In this document: positions 18,973 to 27,756 of the stretch, in pieces
Position numbering within the stretch: the first letter of the stretch is position 1
Layout of the letters: each line of letters begins with the position of its first letter
DNA from: Arthrobacter frigidicola
GTDB taxonomy: Bacteria; Actinomycetota; Actinomycetes; Actinomycetales; Micrococcaceae
Length of the DNA stretch: 64,000 bases
Reading direction: 5' to 3'
NCBI GenBank assembly: GCA_003602285.1
Contig: QZVU01000007.1
Coordinates: 1 to 64,000 of the forward strand
Notes under the pieces: generated by a model
The model's input: the letters and a program-made list of their open reading frames with translations, nothing else
The model's database searches: none
Told to the model about the DNA's origin: nothing
Translations under genes and position numbers: made by a program

Positions 18973-19002
18973 CCTGTCCTGTCCTGTCCTGTCCTGTCCC
19001 GT
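18973..19002. repeat. Pentanucleotide repeat at the GNAT gene start
   Basis: Five exact CCTGT units (18973-18997) and one variant CCCGT. On the coding strand of the acetyltransferase gene this reads as repeated ACAGG ending a few bases before ATG 18969. Because 5 is not a multiple of 3, a change in copy number would shift the frame of any translation begun at the upstream ATG and change the spacing of AGG-type ribosome sites. Confidence 0.95.
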
Positions 19003-19052
19003 CCTCCCGCACCGCCGAGGCGGTGCGGCTGCGGTCACCGGTGGAGTAGGGG

Positions 19053-19937
19053 TCAGCCGCCGGTCCTGCGCGGTGCCGCTGTGGCCCGGCCGGGAGCATC
19101 GAAGGATTCGGCCTCGATGACCTCCTTGCGGACCTCACCGCTGAGGGTTTCCTCGTGCGTGATGATCTCCTTGAGCACGTGGATCCGCTCGACGGCGACA
19201 ATTTCGGTCTGCACCACGGGCCGCTCCTCGTAGAGCACAATGGTGACCTCGTCCCCGCTGAAGGCGGACCCGACGGCGGCATACAGGTCGTTCCGGTCCA
19301 CGGCGGTATCCTCGTCGCGTTCCATGTAGGTGTACGACCCGCCGCCGGAGGCCGCCCCGTTGGTGTGCCCGTTGCCGTTGCCGTTGCGGTGGCCTGGCAC
19401 GTCGTCGAGGGGGACGCGCTCGATGGAAAGCTCTTCGCGCCGGACCGGCACCGTGATGGTGACCTCCTCGGTGACGATCCTCTTCACCAGGCGCACCCGT
19501 TCGGTTTCCCGGATCTCCGTGCCCGCGCGGAGCTGTTCCTCGGAGCGGATCATCACGTGGTCGCTCTCAAGCCGGGACGTGGCGTGCTCGTCGGACCGGC
19601 CGCCGGAGGCCTCGTCGACGCCGGGGAGGAGCCCGTAATGGCGCAGCAGGTGCTTCTCCTCCGCCTGGCTCAGGTGCCCGTCCTGCGACATGCCCGGGGA
19701 CGCCAGCACCGATTCACGGGGGTAGGCGACCTGCACGTCGCCGCCCGAGGTGGTGGCACCGTCAAGCGGCACGAAGGACTCGGCGGCGGAGGCCCCCGTG
19801 TCCACGGTGACCCAGGTGGGCCGGCCCGTTGCGTCGTCGACATACAGGCGCCCCAGCGGGCCGAGGACCTGCCCGTCCGTGCTGAGGACGTTGCCGCCGG
19901 CGCTGATGAGCTCCTTCATCTGTTCCTGGGTGATCAT
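19053..19937 (-). CDS. PRC-barrel and DUF2382 (YsnF/AvaK-type) stress protein
   Basis: A 294-residue protein starting MITQEQMKELISAGG. The N-terminal 75 residues fit a PRC-barrel (GPLGRLYVDDATGRPTWVTV). The C-terminal half is a DUF2382 domain with two copies of the ERVRLVKRIVTEEVTI-like repeat (RLVKRIVTEEV and HVLKEIITHEET) rich in Glu/Val/Arg. An in-frame hexamer repeat (19371-19388) encodes an Asn-Gly linker between the halves. Such proteins are associated with general stress in soil actinobacteria; biochemical function is unknown. Confidence 0.9.
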   Translation of the reverse strand: MITQEQMKELISAGGNVLSTDGQVLGPLGRLYVDDATGRPTWVTVDTGASAAESFVPLDGATTSGGDVQVAYPRESVLASPGMSQDGHLSQAEEKHLLRHYGLLPGVDEASGGRSDEHATSRLESDHVMIRSEEQLRAGTEIRETERVRLVKRIVTEEVTITVPVRREELSIERVPLDDVPGHRNGNGNGHTNGAASGGGSYTYMERDEDTAVDRNDLYAAVGSAFSGDEVTIVLYEERPVVQTEIVAVERIHVLKEIITHEETLSGEVRKEVIEAESFDAPGRATAAPRRTGG

Positions 19938-20103
19938 GGGGTCTCTTTTCCGCAGTGGAGATGGTCGGGGGTGCCTAATGCATTTCTGTTCTGAGGCTCC
20001 CCACCATATACCAAGCATGCTTAGTACACGGTGGCCGCGCCGCGCCGATGTCGGCATATTAAGCAAGGCTGCGTCCGCCCTACCCGGGCCGCCGCCGGGG
20101 GCA

Positions 20104-20109
20104 TAGTGT
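20104..20109 (+). promoter_or_regulatory. -10 element (TAGTGT) of the TM2 protein gene, leaderless type
   Basis: TAGTGT, 6 nt, then ATG 20116. Confidence 0.55.
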
Positions 20110-20115
20110 TCAGCC

Positions 20116-20886
20116 ATGGACGCGGAGGCCGGTCCTGCAGCGAAGCGATGGTCCAACCGTTCGACCGCCGCAGCCCGGGCGCGCTCCGCCGGAAGGGCCC
20201 GGACCGACCCGGTTCCCGAGGTGCACCTGATCGACTTCCGCAGACCCTGGGTGCTGTCCCTGCTGGGAGGGTTCCTGGGCCTCGACCGGTTCTACCTTCG
20301 GCGCCCCGTGTCGGGGCTGATGAAGCTGCTCACCCTGGGCGGCGCTGGCTTCTGGTGGGCCGCCGATGTCCTGGCGCTCGCCCTGGGATCGGCGGTCGAC
20401 GGCGGCGGCCACCCCCTGGTGGGGCGCCGCGGCCACCGTGCCGCGGCGCTTGGTGTTTCGCTGGTGGTGATCCTTACCGTCTTCACCCTCGCCTCGGGTC
20501 CGGCGCTGACCCTGTTGCGGGCCGGTGCCGGGTCGGCCATGACAGCCCTCAGCTCCGTCCTCCCCACCGAGGAGCCCCCGCCCCGGTGGACCGAGGTGGC
20601 AGTGCTGGCCGGCGGGCCCGGACGGCCGGCGCCTGAACCGTTCACCCTCACCGGAGGTGCGGCGCGGATCAAATACACCCTCGACGGGCCGGGCTTCATC
20701 TACCTGTTGGAGGAAGGGGCTGGCGGAGTGCCCGAGGGCGAGGAACCGCTGATCTCGAGGCTCGAGGCGGGCTCGGGCACCCACACCCAGAAGGTGGATC
20801 CGGGGGAGTGGACGCTGGTGGTCCTTCCAGCCGAGACCCGCTGGTCTGCCACCATCGACAAGTTCACCGGAGGCAGCATCGAATAG
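20116..20886 (+). CDS. TM2 domain membrane protein
   Basis: A 256-residue protein with a basic N-terminus, a TM2 domain at about residues 42-95 (VLSLLGGFLGLDRFYLRRPVSGLMKL then WWAADVLAL) and a further helix near 112-133. The C-terminal 120 residues are predicted extracellular beta-rich sequence (GGAARIKYTLDGPGFIYLLEE, VDPGEWTLVVLPAETRW). TM2 domains occur in diverse membrane proteins of unknown role. It converges with the CHAD gene (8-nt gap). Confidence 0.85.
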   Translation: MDAEAGPAAKRWSNRSTAAARARSAGRARTDPVPEVHLIDFRRPWVLSLLGGFLGLDRFYLRRPVSGLMKLLTLGGAGFWWAADVLALALGSAVDGGGHPLVGRRGHRAAALGVSLVVILTVFTLASGPALTLLRAGAGSAMTALSSVLPTEEPPPRWTEVAVLAGGPGRPAPEPFTLTGGAARIKYTLDGPGFIYLLEEGAGGVPEGEEPLISRLEAGSGTHTQKVDPGEWTLVVLPAETRWSATIDKFTGGSIE

Positions 20887-20894
20887 TCCCCGCG

Positions 20895-22436
20895 TCAGCC
20901 CTGCCGAAGGCGCTCCGCCGCCTCCCAATACACCGCGGCCGCTGCCTCCTGGCGGGATGCCTCGGCTTGGTGCAGCACACCGTACGCGAAGGTGTTTTCG
21001 CCGGAGCGGTGTGCCGCGCGGGCGGTCCTGGTGACAAATTCCTGGAACATGACGCTGTCGCGGTGGATGCCGAGGGCGTCCTGGATGTCCTCGGCGGTCG
21101 CCAGGACGGCCTCAAACTTGCTGCCGAAATCGAACCCGGTGGCGGCGCAGATCGACCGAATGGCGTACCGAAGCCGCTTGGACCGCTTCCGCACGTCGTG
21201 AAGGAGATGGATCCGCGCCGCGGCGTCCTCCTCCCCGGCGGCCGCGTCAACGAGTTTCAGCACTTTGCGCTGCTGGCGTTTGACGGCCCGCCGGATGGCC
21301 TTCCGTGCGCTGCGCCGCTCCGGATCGGCCACCAGCGGCAGCCGCGCGGCAAACCCGTCGAGCACATCAAGAAGCCGGAAATAGTCGGGGGAGTTCAGTT
21401 CCTCGAGCAGTTCCCCGTAGGCCTGCCGGTACTGGACCGCGGCCGTTCTCTGGAGCCGGCGGGAAACGTGGGCGGGAACCGATCCGTCCGGAAGGGCCTT
21501 CACGCTTTCAGTCACCCACCCGCGGATCACGTCGGCATCACGGGCGGCGGCAAGGGCGTGTCCGAGCCGCTGCAGCCGGTCCTCGAGGTCTCGGCCGGCG
21601 GCTTCATCGAGCAGCTTCCCGTAGGTTTTGAGCACGCTCCGCAGGGTGCGGGAACGCACCCGCAGCTGGTGGACGGCGTCCTCCTCGTCCACCCGCACGC
21701 GGAGGTCCCAGGCCGTGAGTTCGGCCGCGAGAGCGGAAAACACCGGGGCGAGGACCGCGCCGATCGGGGTGTCGGCGTCGCCTTGAGTCTCCGGGACGGC
21801 GGTTCCGCCCTCCACCTGCCTGACGAGCCGCTCCGCGGGACCGCCGGGGGAGGCGCCCGCCGCGACCAGCAGGGCCTCGATGGTGCTCAGCAGTTCCCCG
21901 GCCGCACTTCCGTCGCTGTCGCTGTCGCTGTCGCCGGGTCCGCCGTCCGCGGCTGGGTCACGGTGTGCCTCGACCGTCCACTCCCGCCAGCCGCCCCCGG
22001 AGTCGGCGGGTTCACCGGGTTCGACGGCGTCGTCCCGCACCCGAAACCCGACGCCGCCGGATCCCGGGAGTGGAACCTCCCGACGCCGAAGGACCAGGTC
22101 GGCCACCGGCCGCAGGTCCCGGTCGCGGACGAGGACCCGGATCCGCTCGAGGACCTTCGACGGGACGCCGGTTTTCGGGGACGCAACCGAGAAATCCAGC
22201 TGGCTTAGCGCCGCAGGAAAGGTCAGGTCCCAGCGGGCCGCCCTCCCCTCACCGGTGACGGCCACGGTGATCCCCGCGCGCGCCAGTTCATGGCCGTCGA
22301 GATCCCAGTGGACCCGGCGAAGAACCGCCGTTCCGTTCGGGGATGGTGCACCCGGGCCGCCTGGCAGCTCCGGCAGGACGGCGTCGGCGTCTGCGACATA
22401 CCGGCGGGCCGCGGGCGCATCTTTCCTCTGGGTCAT
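20895..22436 (-). CDS. CYTH-like/CHAD domain protein, probably polyphosphate-associated
   Basis: A 513-residue protein. The N-terminal 190 residues resemble a CYTH (triphosphate tunnel) fold, with HWDLDGHELARAGITVAV and ADLVLRRREV, but the N-terminal ExExK signature is missing, so catalysis is doubtful. After an Asp/Ser linker (encoded by a hexamer repeat) comes a CHAD domain (about 220-510) with the expected helical Arg/Lys/His pattern (DAVHQLRVRSRTLRSVLKTY, RIHLLHDVRKRSKRLRYAI). CHAD domains bind polyphosphate. CATAAT followed by 5 nt precedes the ATG. Confidence 0.9.
   Translation of the reverse strand: MTQRKDAPAARRYVADADAVLPELPGGPGAPSPNGTAVLRRVHWDLDGHELARAGITVAVTGEGRAARWDLTFPAALSQLDFSVASPKTGVPSKVLERIRVLVRDRDLRPVADLVLRRREVPLPGSGGVGFRVRDDAVEPGEPADSGGGWREWTVEAHRDPAADGGPGDSDSDSDGSAAGELLSTIEALLVAAGASPGGPAERLVRQVEGGTAVPETQGDADTPIGAVLAPVFSALAAELTAWDLRVRVDEEDAVHQLRVRSRTLRSVLKTYGKLLDEAAGRDLEDRLQRLGHALAAARDADVIRGWVTESVKALPDGSVPAHVSRRLQRTAAVQYRQAYGELLEELNSPDYFRLLDVLDGFAARLPLVADPERRSARKAIRRAVKRQQRKVLKLVDAAAGEEDAAARIHLLHDVRKRSKRLRYAIRSICAATGFDFGSKFEAVLATAEDIQDALGIHRDSVMFQEFVTRTARAAHRSGENTFAYGVLHQAEASRQEAAAAVYWEAAERLRQG
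21912..21935. repeat. In-frame hexanucleotide repeat inside the CHAD gene
   Basis: GTCGCT is repeated three times with a partial fourth copy. On the coding strand it encodes the Asp-Ser-Asp-Ser linker between the CYTH-like and CHAD domains, so changes in copy number would lengthen or shorten the linker without a frameshift. Confidence 0.85.
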
Positions 22437-22552
22437 GAGCCATTATGGTGCCGCCCCGCGCCGGAGGGCCATGGGGCACCCGCCGTGCGGTGACTCTTGC
22501 GCCGGCGGTGCGCAGGGAGCAAGAAGGGAGGGTATCCGGAGCGTACTCGTGG

Positions 22553-22558
22553 CACACT
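22553..22558 (+). promoter_or_regulatory. -10-like element (CACACT) of the DUF2183 gene, leaderless type
   Basis: CACACT, 6 nt, then ATG 22565. The first base departs from TANNNT, so support is weaker than for other genes here. Confidence 0.4.
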
Positions 22559-22564
22559 GAACCC

Positions 22565-23761
22565 ATGACGACTCCTGCTGAACAGCCAACAGACCGTCCG
22601 GCCGAAACGGCCGAAATCATTGAGACCACGCCGGCGACGGAGGTGCCGGCGGCGAAGGCAGCGGGTGTGGAGATGAAGGAACGCACCCACCTGGGCATGA
22701 AGATCGACGACGCCTGGCTGGGGTTCCAGCGCCGGCTCGCCATCCGCCGCGGGCACGTGCAGACTGTCATCCCCTACACCGGTTACGGGACGACCAAGTG
22801 GGTTCGCGTGCTGGCCCGGGTGGTGCTGACCGATCCCCGCGACAGCGGCCCGGTGGAGGACAGCGGCCCGCTCAAGCCCCTCAAGGAGGGCATCCGTGGA
22901 TGGCGGAACTTCACCAGCGCTCCCGTGCGCGACGCTGTCGTGCAGGTCCAGATCAATGGAAGCACGCACACCGTCAAGGCTGACCACGGCGGAGTGATCG
23001 ATGCCCGCATCGACGTTGAACTGACCCCCGGCTGGCACACGGTCCGGCTGAAGTCGGGCGATTCGCGGCTCGCCGACGCGCCCATGAAGGTGGTCGACGA
23101 TTCGGTGGACTTCGGTGTGGTCTCCGACATTGACGACACCGTCATGGTGACCGCCCTCCCGCGGCCCTTCCTGGCCGCCTGGAACACGTTCGTGGTGGAC
23201 GAACACGCCCGGACGCCGACCCCCGGCATGGCCGTGCTGTACGAGCGGATCACCCGCAATATGCCGTCGGCGCCGGTGCTGTACCTCTCGACGGGGGCGT
23301 GGAACGTGGCGCCTGCCCTGACCCGGTTCCTCTCGCGCAACCTCTACCCGGCGGGCCCGAAACTGCTCACGGACTGGGGCCCGACCCGCGACCGTTGGTT
23401 CCGCAGCGGCCAGGACCACAAGCGCACCTCCCTCGAGCGCCTGGCCGATGAGTTCCCCTCGGTGAAGTGGCTTCTGGTGGGCGATGACGGGCAGCACGAC
23501 GAAGCCATCTACGCCGAGTTCGCGCAGCGGCATCCCGACCGGGTGCGTGCCATCGCCATCCGGCAGCTTTCGGCCAGCGAGGCGGTGCTCGCAGGCGGGC
23601 GCTCGAAGACAAATGCTGCCGCGCTGACGCCGGGCATCGACTGGGTGTACGCCCCGGATGGAGCGGGAATGTCCAAGCAGCTGGAAAAGTTTGGAATCAT
23701 CGCTCCGGATCCCGATCCGGACCCGGTCCCCGAGCCCTACCCGCACCGCGAGGACAGCTAG
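22565..23761 (+). CDS. DUF2183 (App1-like) phosphatase domain protein
   Basis: A 398-residue protein. The first 45 residues are Thr/Ala/Glu-rich. The DUF2183 domain includes the HAD-like DxDxT motif in VVSDIDDTVMVT (about residue 188), VLYLSTGAWN and KWLLVGDDGQHDEAIYAEF. In yeast App1 this domain is a phosphatidate phosphatase; bacterial members are uncharacterised as far as I know. The very Pro/Asp-rich tail (DPDPDPVPEP) is unusual. ATG 22565 gives the natural N-terminus; the frame is open further upstream without a start signal. Its end overlaps the convergent FUSC gene by 4 nt. Confidence 0.88.
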   Translation: MTTPAEQPTDRPAETAEIIETTPATEVPAAKAAGVEMKERTHLGMKIDDAWLGFQRRLAIRRGHVQTVIPYTGYGTTKWVRVLARVVLTDPRDSGPVEDSGPLKPLKEGIRGWRNFTSAPVRDAVVQVQINGSTHTVKADHGGVIDARIDVELTPGWHTVRLKSGDSRLADAPMKVVDDSVDFGVVSDIDDTVMVTALPRPFLAAWNTFVVDEHARTPTPGMAVLYERITRNMPSAPVLYLSTGAWNVAPALTRFLSRNLYPAGPKLLTDWGPTRDRWFRSGQDHKRTSLERLADEFPSVKWLLVGDDGQHDEAIYAEFAQRHPDRVRAIAIRQLSASEAVLAGGRSKTNAAALTPGIDWVYAPDGAGMSKQLEKFGIIAPDPDPDPVPEPYPHREDS

Positions 23762-24840
23762 CGGGCAGGGACCGAGTCGAGGCGGATCGTCAGCAGGATC
23801 CGCCGGAGCCCCATGCCGAAGGTCGCGGCGGCGTCAATCCGTTCGGTGACGGCGCTGGAGTGCACCTCGCGCATAAGGGCCTCCACAGCGTCTTCCGCCG
23901 CTGCTTGGGTTGAGGCCTCGGGATCCCAGGCGCCGATCGCCTCCGAGGTCAGCCGGCTGGCCTCGGCCAGTGGGACGCCCAGGGATGCGGGCAGCGGCGC
24001 GGCGGTTTCCGAGCGCCAGATGGCCCCGGAGAGCACCTCGGTGATGTCCGCGACGTAGAAGGTGATCCGTTCGAGGGACCGCAGGGCGTGGTAGTCGGCC
24101 TCAAGGTCCCGGCCGTTGCGGTAGCGGCGGAGATTGCCCCGGCGGCTCGTGTCGGCCAGCTGCACCGCGCCGCGTGCGTCCCGGCTCAGGCGGTCCAGTC
24201 CGTCCTGCCGGGAGGCCCACTCCTCATGCTCGGGCGGCCAGCGTTCCTCGAGGGCCGCCCCCATGTCGCTGAGCTGGAGCGCCAGGGCGGAGCGCAGTTC
24301 CTCAAGGCTCTGGATGACGCCGTTGAGGTGCAGCGGCGGGAAGACCAGGGCGTTGACCGCAAGCCCGACGGCGATCCCGACGAGCATCTGGATCGAGTAC
24401 CCCAGTGAGTAGGTGTCGGCGTGGTCGCCGCCGAGCAGCAGCACGAAGAGCGCCGCCATCGGAATCCAGTCCCGTCCGGCGCCCAGGCGCGGCAGCCCGG
24501 CCAGCAGCACACCGAGCCCGACGACCAGTCCGACCGCCAGGCTGGTGGGATTGCCCAGCAGGATTACGGGGAAGGCCAGCAGAATTCCGGCCCCGAGCCC
24601 GATGAGGGTCTGGAGGGCCGTCCGCGCCGAGCCGGCCACCGTGGGGTACATGCACACGAGGGCTCCGAGCGGTGCGTAGTACGGGTAGTTGGAGGCCACT
24701 CCGGGAACCAGCAGGGCCACCCACCAGGCTATCCCGGCGGCGATGGCCGCCTTCAGGGCGAGCAGGACACGTCCGTGACGGAGGTAGGCACCCAGGCGGT
24801 TCGGCAGGGGCCGGGGGACAGGAGGAATTGGTGAAGCCAT
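23758..24840 (-). CDS. FUSC family / aromatic-acid-exporter-like membrane protein
   Basis: A 360-residue protein. Residues 25-170 hold about six transmembrane helices in the FUSC pattern (AAIAAGIAWWVALLVPG, YYAPLGALVCMYPTVAGS, VALVVGLGVLLAG-like), followed by a 190-residue soluble helical domain. The fold is shared by p-hydroxybenzoate efflux AaeB and related proteins. Substrate unknown. AATACT lies 6 nt plus GGAGGG before the ATG, so the same six bases could serve as leader or ribosome site. Confidence 0.85.
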   Translation of the reverse strand: MASPIPPVPRPLPNRLGAYLRHGRVLLALKAAIAAGIAWWVALLVPGVASNYPYYAPLGALVCMYPTVAGSARTALQTLIGLGAGILLAFPVILLGNPTSLAVGLVVGLGVLLAGLPRLGAGRDWIPMAALFVLLLGGDHADTYSLGYSIQMLVGIAVGLAVNALVFPPLHLNGVIQSLEELRSALALQLSDMGAALEERWPPEHEEWASRQDGLDRLSRDARGAVQLADTSRRGNLRRYRNGRDLEADYHALRSLERITFYVADITEVLSGAIWRSETAAPLPASLGVPLAEASRLTSEAIGAWDPEASTQAAAEDAVEALMREVHSSAVTERIDAAATFGMGLRRILLTIRLDSVPAR

Positions 24841-24912
24841 CCCTCCAGTATTGCAATGCGGGGCAGGCCGGGTTCGACGGACGGCCTGTTCTGGGAGCGG
24901 TGGAGGTGCCTT

Positions 24913-25647
24913 TCAGGCCCCTCGGGCGCCTGGTCCGGTCGAGGCGACCACGCTCGCCGCGATGTCGCGCAGCTTGGTGTTCCGGGCGCTCGAGGCCGCC
25001 TTCAGGATGGTCATGGCGGACTCCTGGCCGCACCCGTTCTGGGCCATGATGATCCCTGCCGCGAGGTCGATGGTGGTGCGCGATTCCATCGCGGCGCGCA
25101 GGTTCTCGCCGGCGTCGGTCAGGCGCGCGATCCGGACGGCGAGGCGGAGCGACCGAGACGCTTCCCGGGCGAAGACCTCAGCGGTGCGAACGGCGTCCAA
25201 ATCAAAGGCCGACGGCCCGACCGAGTACAGGTTCAGTCCGCACTGGGCCTCCCCGTCAATGGGAACGGGCACGGCGAGGATGGAGCGGACCTTCTGGGCT
25301 CGAGCGGCCTCCTGGTACTCCGGCCAGCGGGTGTCGTACTGGGTGTCCTCCACCAGGACGGTGGTGGAGGTGCGCGCGGCGGTCAGGCACGGGCCGTCAC
25401 GAAAGGCGTACTGGATCTCGTCGAGATTCCGCGCATGCCTGCTGCTGCTGGCCACCGTCGCGGCGGTCCGCGGCCGCAGCAGGGTGATCCCGCAGAACAC
25501 CTCGCGGCCGGGGGTGGAGAGCCTGTGGACAGCAAGGTTGGCGAGGTCGTAGAGGAAATCCTTCACATCGGTGCTGTTCAGGGCCAGATCCCTCAGTGCC
25601 GGGGGTGGTCCCGTCGGGTCGATGTTCACTGCCCGCTCGGCGTTCAT
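24913..25647 (-). CDS. GAF-ANTAR transcription antitermination regulator
   Basis: A 244-residue protein starting MNAERAVNID. The N-terminal two thirds form a GAF sensor domain (AFRDGPCLTAARTSTTVLVED, ILAVPVPIDGEAQCGLNLYS). The last 60 residues form an ANTAR domain (ESRTTIDLAAGIIMAQNGCG, AMTILKAASSARN), which binds paired RNA hexaloops to prevent termination. GAF-ANTAR proteins are abundant in actinobacteria and act on targets elsewhere in the genome. No obvious ANTAR target hairpin pair is visible next to the gene. Confidence 0.9.
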   Translation of the reverse strand: MNAERAVNIDPTGPPPALRDLALNSTDVKDFLYDLANLAVHRLSTPGREVFCGITLLRPRTAATVASSSRHARNLDEIQYAFRDGPCLTAARTSTTVLVEDTQYDTRWPEYQEAARAQKVRSILAVPVPIDGEAQCGLNLYSVGPSAFDLDAVRTAEVFAREASRSLRLAVRIARLTDAGENLRAAMESRTTIDLAAGIIMAQNGCGQESAMTILKAASSARNTKLRDIAASVVASTGPGARGA

Positions 25648-25681
25648 GCGGAGCCCCTGTCCTGGATCCAGTATCCTGCAG

Positions 25682-26659
25682 TCAGCTGCGCAGGCGGCGG
25701 ACGAGGACTCCCCCTGCCGTTGCGAGCGCGGCGGTGCCGAGCACCGAACGCTGCACCGACCGGCGCCTGCCGCTCCACCCACCGGTCACCGCGGTGTCGC
25801 GCCGGTCCTGTGAGGGCTCGTACAGGTTGCCGCTGGTGGCCTCGGCAGACTGCTTCTTCGACAGGTGGGTCTTGTCCACCTGGTGGGCCATCGCGGCCTC
25901 CACCTTGGCGGGGGCGAACCGGTGCTGGCGCACCATCGAGCGACCGATCCTGCCGACGACCACTTCGCCGCGCGGCGAGTCCACGAGCTTGTAGATGGTG
26001 GCGGCCACCTTCTGCGGGCTGTACACCGGCGGCATTGCCTGGGCCCGGCGGCCGGTGTAGTTGGCGGCCTGGTTGAAGAAGGGGGTGTCGATGGTGGCCG
26101 GCAGCACCGTGCAGACGTGGATTTTGCGGGCCTTGGCGAGCAACAGTTCCGAGCGCAGGCTCACCCCGAGGGCGCGGACCGCGGACTTGGACATCGAGTA
26201 GGCGGAGGTGTACGGCTGGGGGACGACGCCCACGATCGAGGCCACATTGATGAGCACTCCCGAGCCCTGGCTCCGCATGTGCTGCAGCGCCACCCGGGCA
26301 CCGTACACGTAGCCCATGATATTGACGTCGATCACCCGGTTGAAGTCCTTCAGCGGGACTTCGAGGAAGGGCGCGAAGAAGGAGACAGCGGCGTTGTTGA
26401 CCCACACATCGATGCGCTCGTACGCCTCCACGGCCCGCGCCGCCAGTTCCTGGACGGCCTCAGGGTCGCTGGTGTCGGTGGGAACGTAGAAAGCACGGGA
26501 CCCATAGGCCTCGCACTCCTCGATCAGCCCCTCGAGGGCTTCCTCCCGGCGGGCGGCCAGGACGAGGTCGGCGCCCCTGCGGGCGAAGTGGAGGGCCGTC
26601 GCGCGGCCGATGCCGCTCGATGCGCCGGTGATCACGACGACTGGCTGCTTCTTGCTCAC
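25682..26659 (-). CDS. SDR family oxidoreductase with C-terminal membrane segment
   Basis: NAD(P)-dependent short-chain dehydrogenase of 325 residues. GTG 26659 has GGGAGAA about 5 nt upstream. The Rossmann motif is VITGASSGIGRA (about 9-20), NNAAV follows at about 90, and the catalytic Ser...YxxxK is in INVASIVG and YSMSKSAVRALG. A C-terminal extension of about 75 residues ends in a weak hydrophobic segment (LGTAALATAGGVLV) suggesting membrane association. Two copies of a 12-bp repeat (26679-26702) lie just upstream. Substrate unknown. Confidence 0.9.
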   Translation of the reverse strand: MSKKQPVVVITGASSGIGRATALHFARRGADLVLAARREEALEGLIEECEAYGSRAFYVPTDTSDPEAVQELAARAVEAYERIDVWVNNAAVSFFAPFLEVPLKDFNRVIDVNIMGYVYGARVALQHMRSQGSGVLINVASIVGVVPQPYTSAYSMSKSAVRALGVSLRSELLLAKARKIHVCTVLPATIDTPFFNQAANYTGRRAQAMPPVYSPQKVAATIYKLVDSPRGEVVVGRIGRSMVRQHRFAPAKVEAAMAHQVDKTHLSKKQSAEATSGNLYEPSQDRRDTAVTGGWSGRRRSVQRSVLGTAALATAGGVLVRRLRS

Positions 26660-26678
26660 TGGGTTCTCCCTACCTTCG

Positions 26679-26702
26679 GCATGAATAGCGGCATGAATAG
26701 CG
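26679..26702. repeat. Two 12-bp direct repeats upstream of the SDR gene
   Basis: GCATGAATAGCG occurs twice in tandem, with a degenerate third copy (GTATGGACCCCG) after it. It lies in the leader of the SDR gene. Confidence 0.6.
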
Positions 26703-26829
26703 GTATGGACCCCGGCACGGCCGGTGGAGCGGGTGGACGGCTGGGGGCCGCCCACCCGCTCCCGAGGTTACCGAGGTGGGGAGGGGCCGACAACGCTTTT
26801 TCGGAGGTGCGGTGAGGGAGTGCGGATCG

Positions 26830-27756
26830 TCAGGAAATGTGTTTCGGTTCAATGCTCCGCTGCCGAAGGATGTCGGCCAGTTGGTCCATGAACAGCCGCA
26901 CCCGTACGTTCTGGCGGTCCCCGATCTGCAGGGCGAAGATGCTTCGGGCGAGCCGGATCTCCGGGACGTCCAGGGCAACGATGCCCGGGGGGCGGTTCAG
27001 CATCGCCAGATCCGGAACCAGTGCGGCGCCGAGCCCCGCGGCGGCCATTTCGAGGCTGGCGTTGAAGTCGTCGCAGTACGCGACCACCCGCGGATGGAGG
27101 TTGCAGCCGGCGAACAGGCGCTCGATCACGGTTGCGTCGGCGGTGCCGGGATGGTGGAGGATCCAGGGCATGTCGGCCAGCTGGTCGGCGCTCATCGTGG
27201 AGCCGGCCCGGATGCCCCAGGCCTCGGGCAGGACCACCCGGAAGTCGTCGTCGCCGATCCACTGCCGGCTGACGCTCGAGGGCCAGGCCAGGCCCGCCTG
27301 GCCCACCTGGTACACGAGGGCGAGGTCGAGTTCCCCGCCGGTGCGCAGGCCCTGGATGGTCTGTGCGGGTTCGGCGACGTACACCTTCAGATTGATTCCG
27401 AGGGACTTCCACTGCTGGGTGCTGAGCAGCCGGGGCAGCGCGTAGGTCGCCAGGGAGGGGAACAGGCCCAGCCGGAGCTCCTGGGACGTCTCGGCCGAGG
27501 CACGGGCGGTGGAGGCGAGCAGCGCGTCGATGTCGGTGAGCACCTTCGCCGCGTGCCGGGACATGACGACGGCGGCCTCCGTGGGCACGGCGCTGCGGGC
27601 GCTGCGTTCGAAGAGCGTGGCCCCGGTGTCCTTCTCCAGCGCCGACATCTGCTGGGATACCGCGGAGGCGGTGTAGCCGAGGGTGGTGGCGGCTCCGGCG
27701 AAGGACCCGTGGCGGATCACCTCGAGCAACGTCCTCAGGTGGACGGGATTGACCAT
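26830..27756 (-). CDS. LysR family transcriptional regulator
   Basis: A 308-residue LTTR. The winged helix-turn-helix is at residues 1-60 (HLRTLLEVIRHGSFAGAATTLGY then ASAVSQQMSALE), followed by a periplasmic-binding-like effector domain. The gene is divergent from the CFA-synthase-like methyltransferase, with a 238-nt spacer, which makes that gene a candidate target; the SDR gene on the other side is another. The effector is unknown. Confidence 0.92.
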   Translation of the reverse strand: MVNPVHLRTLLEVIRHGSFAGAATTLGYTASAVSQQMSALEKDTGATLFERSARSAVPTEAAVVMSRHAAKVLTDIDALLASTARASAETSQELRLGLFPSLATYALPRLLSTQQWKSLGINLKVYVAEPAQTIQGLRTGGELDLALVYQVGQAGLAWPSSVSRQWIGDDDFRVVLPEAWGIRAGSTMSADQLADMPWILHHPGTADATVIERLFAGCNLHPRVVAYCDDFNASLEMAAAGLGAALVPDLAMLNRPPGIVALDVPEIRLARSIFALQIGDRQNVRVRLFMDQLADILRQRSIEPKHIS

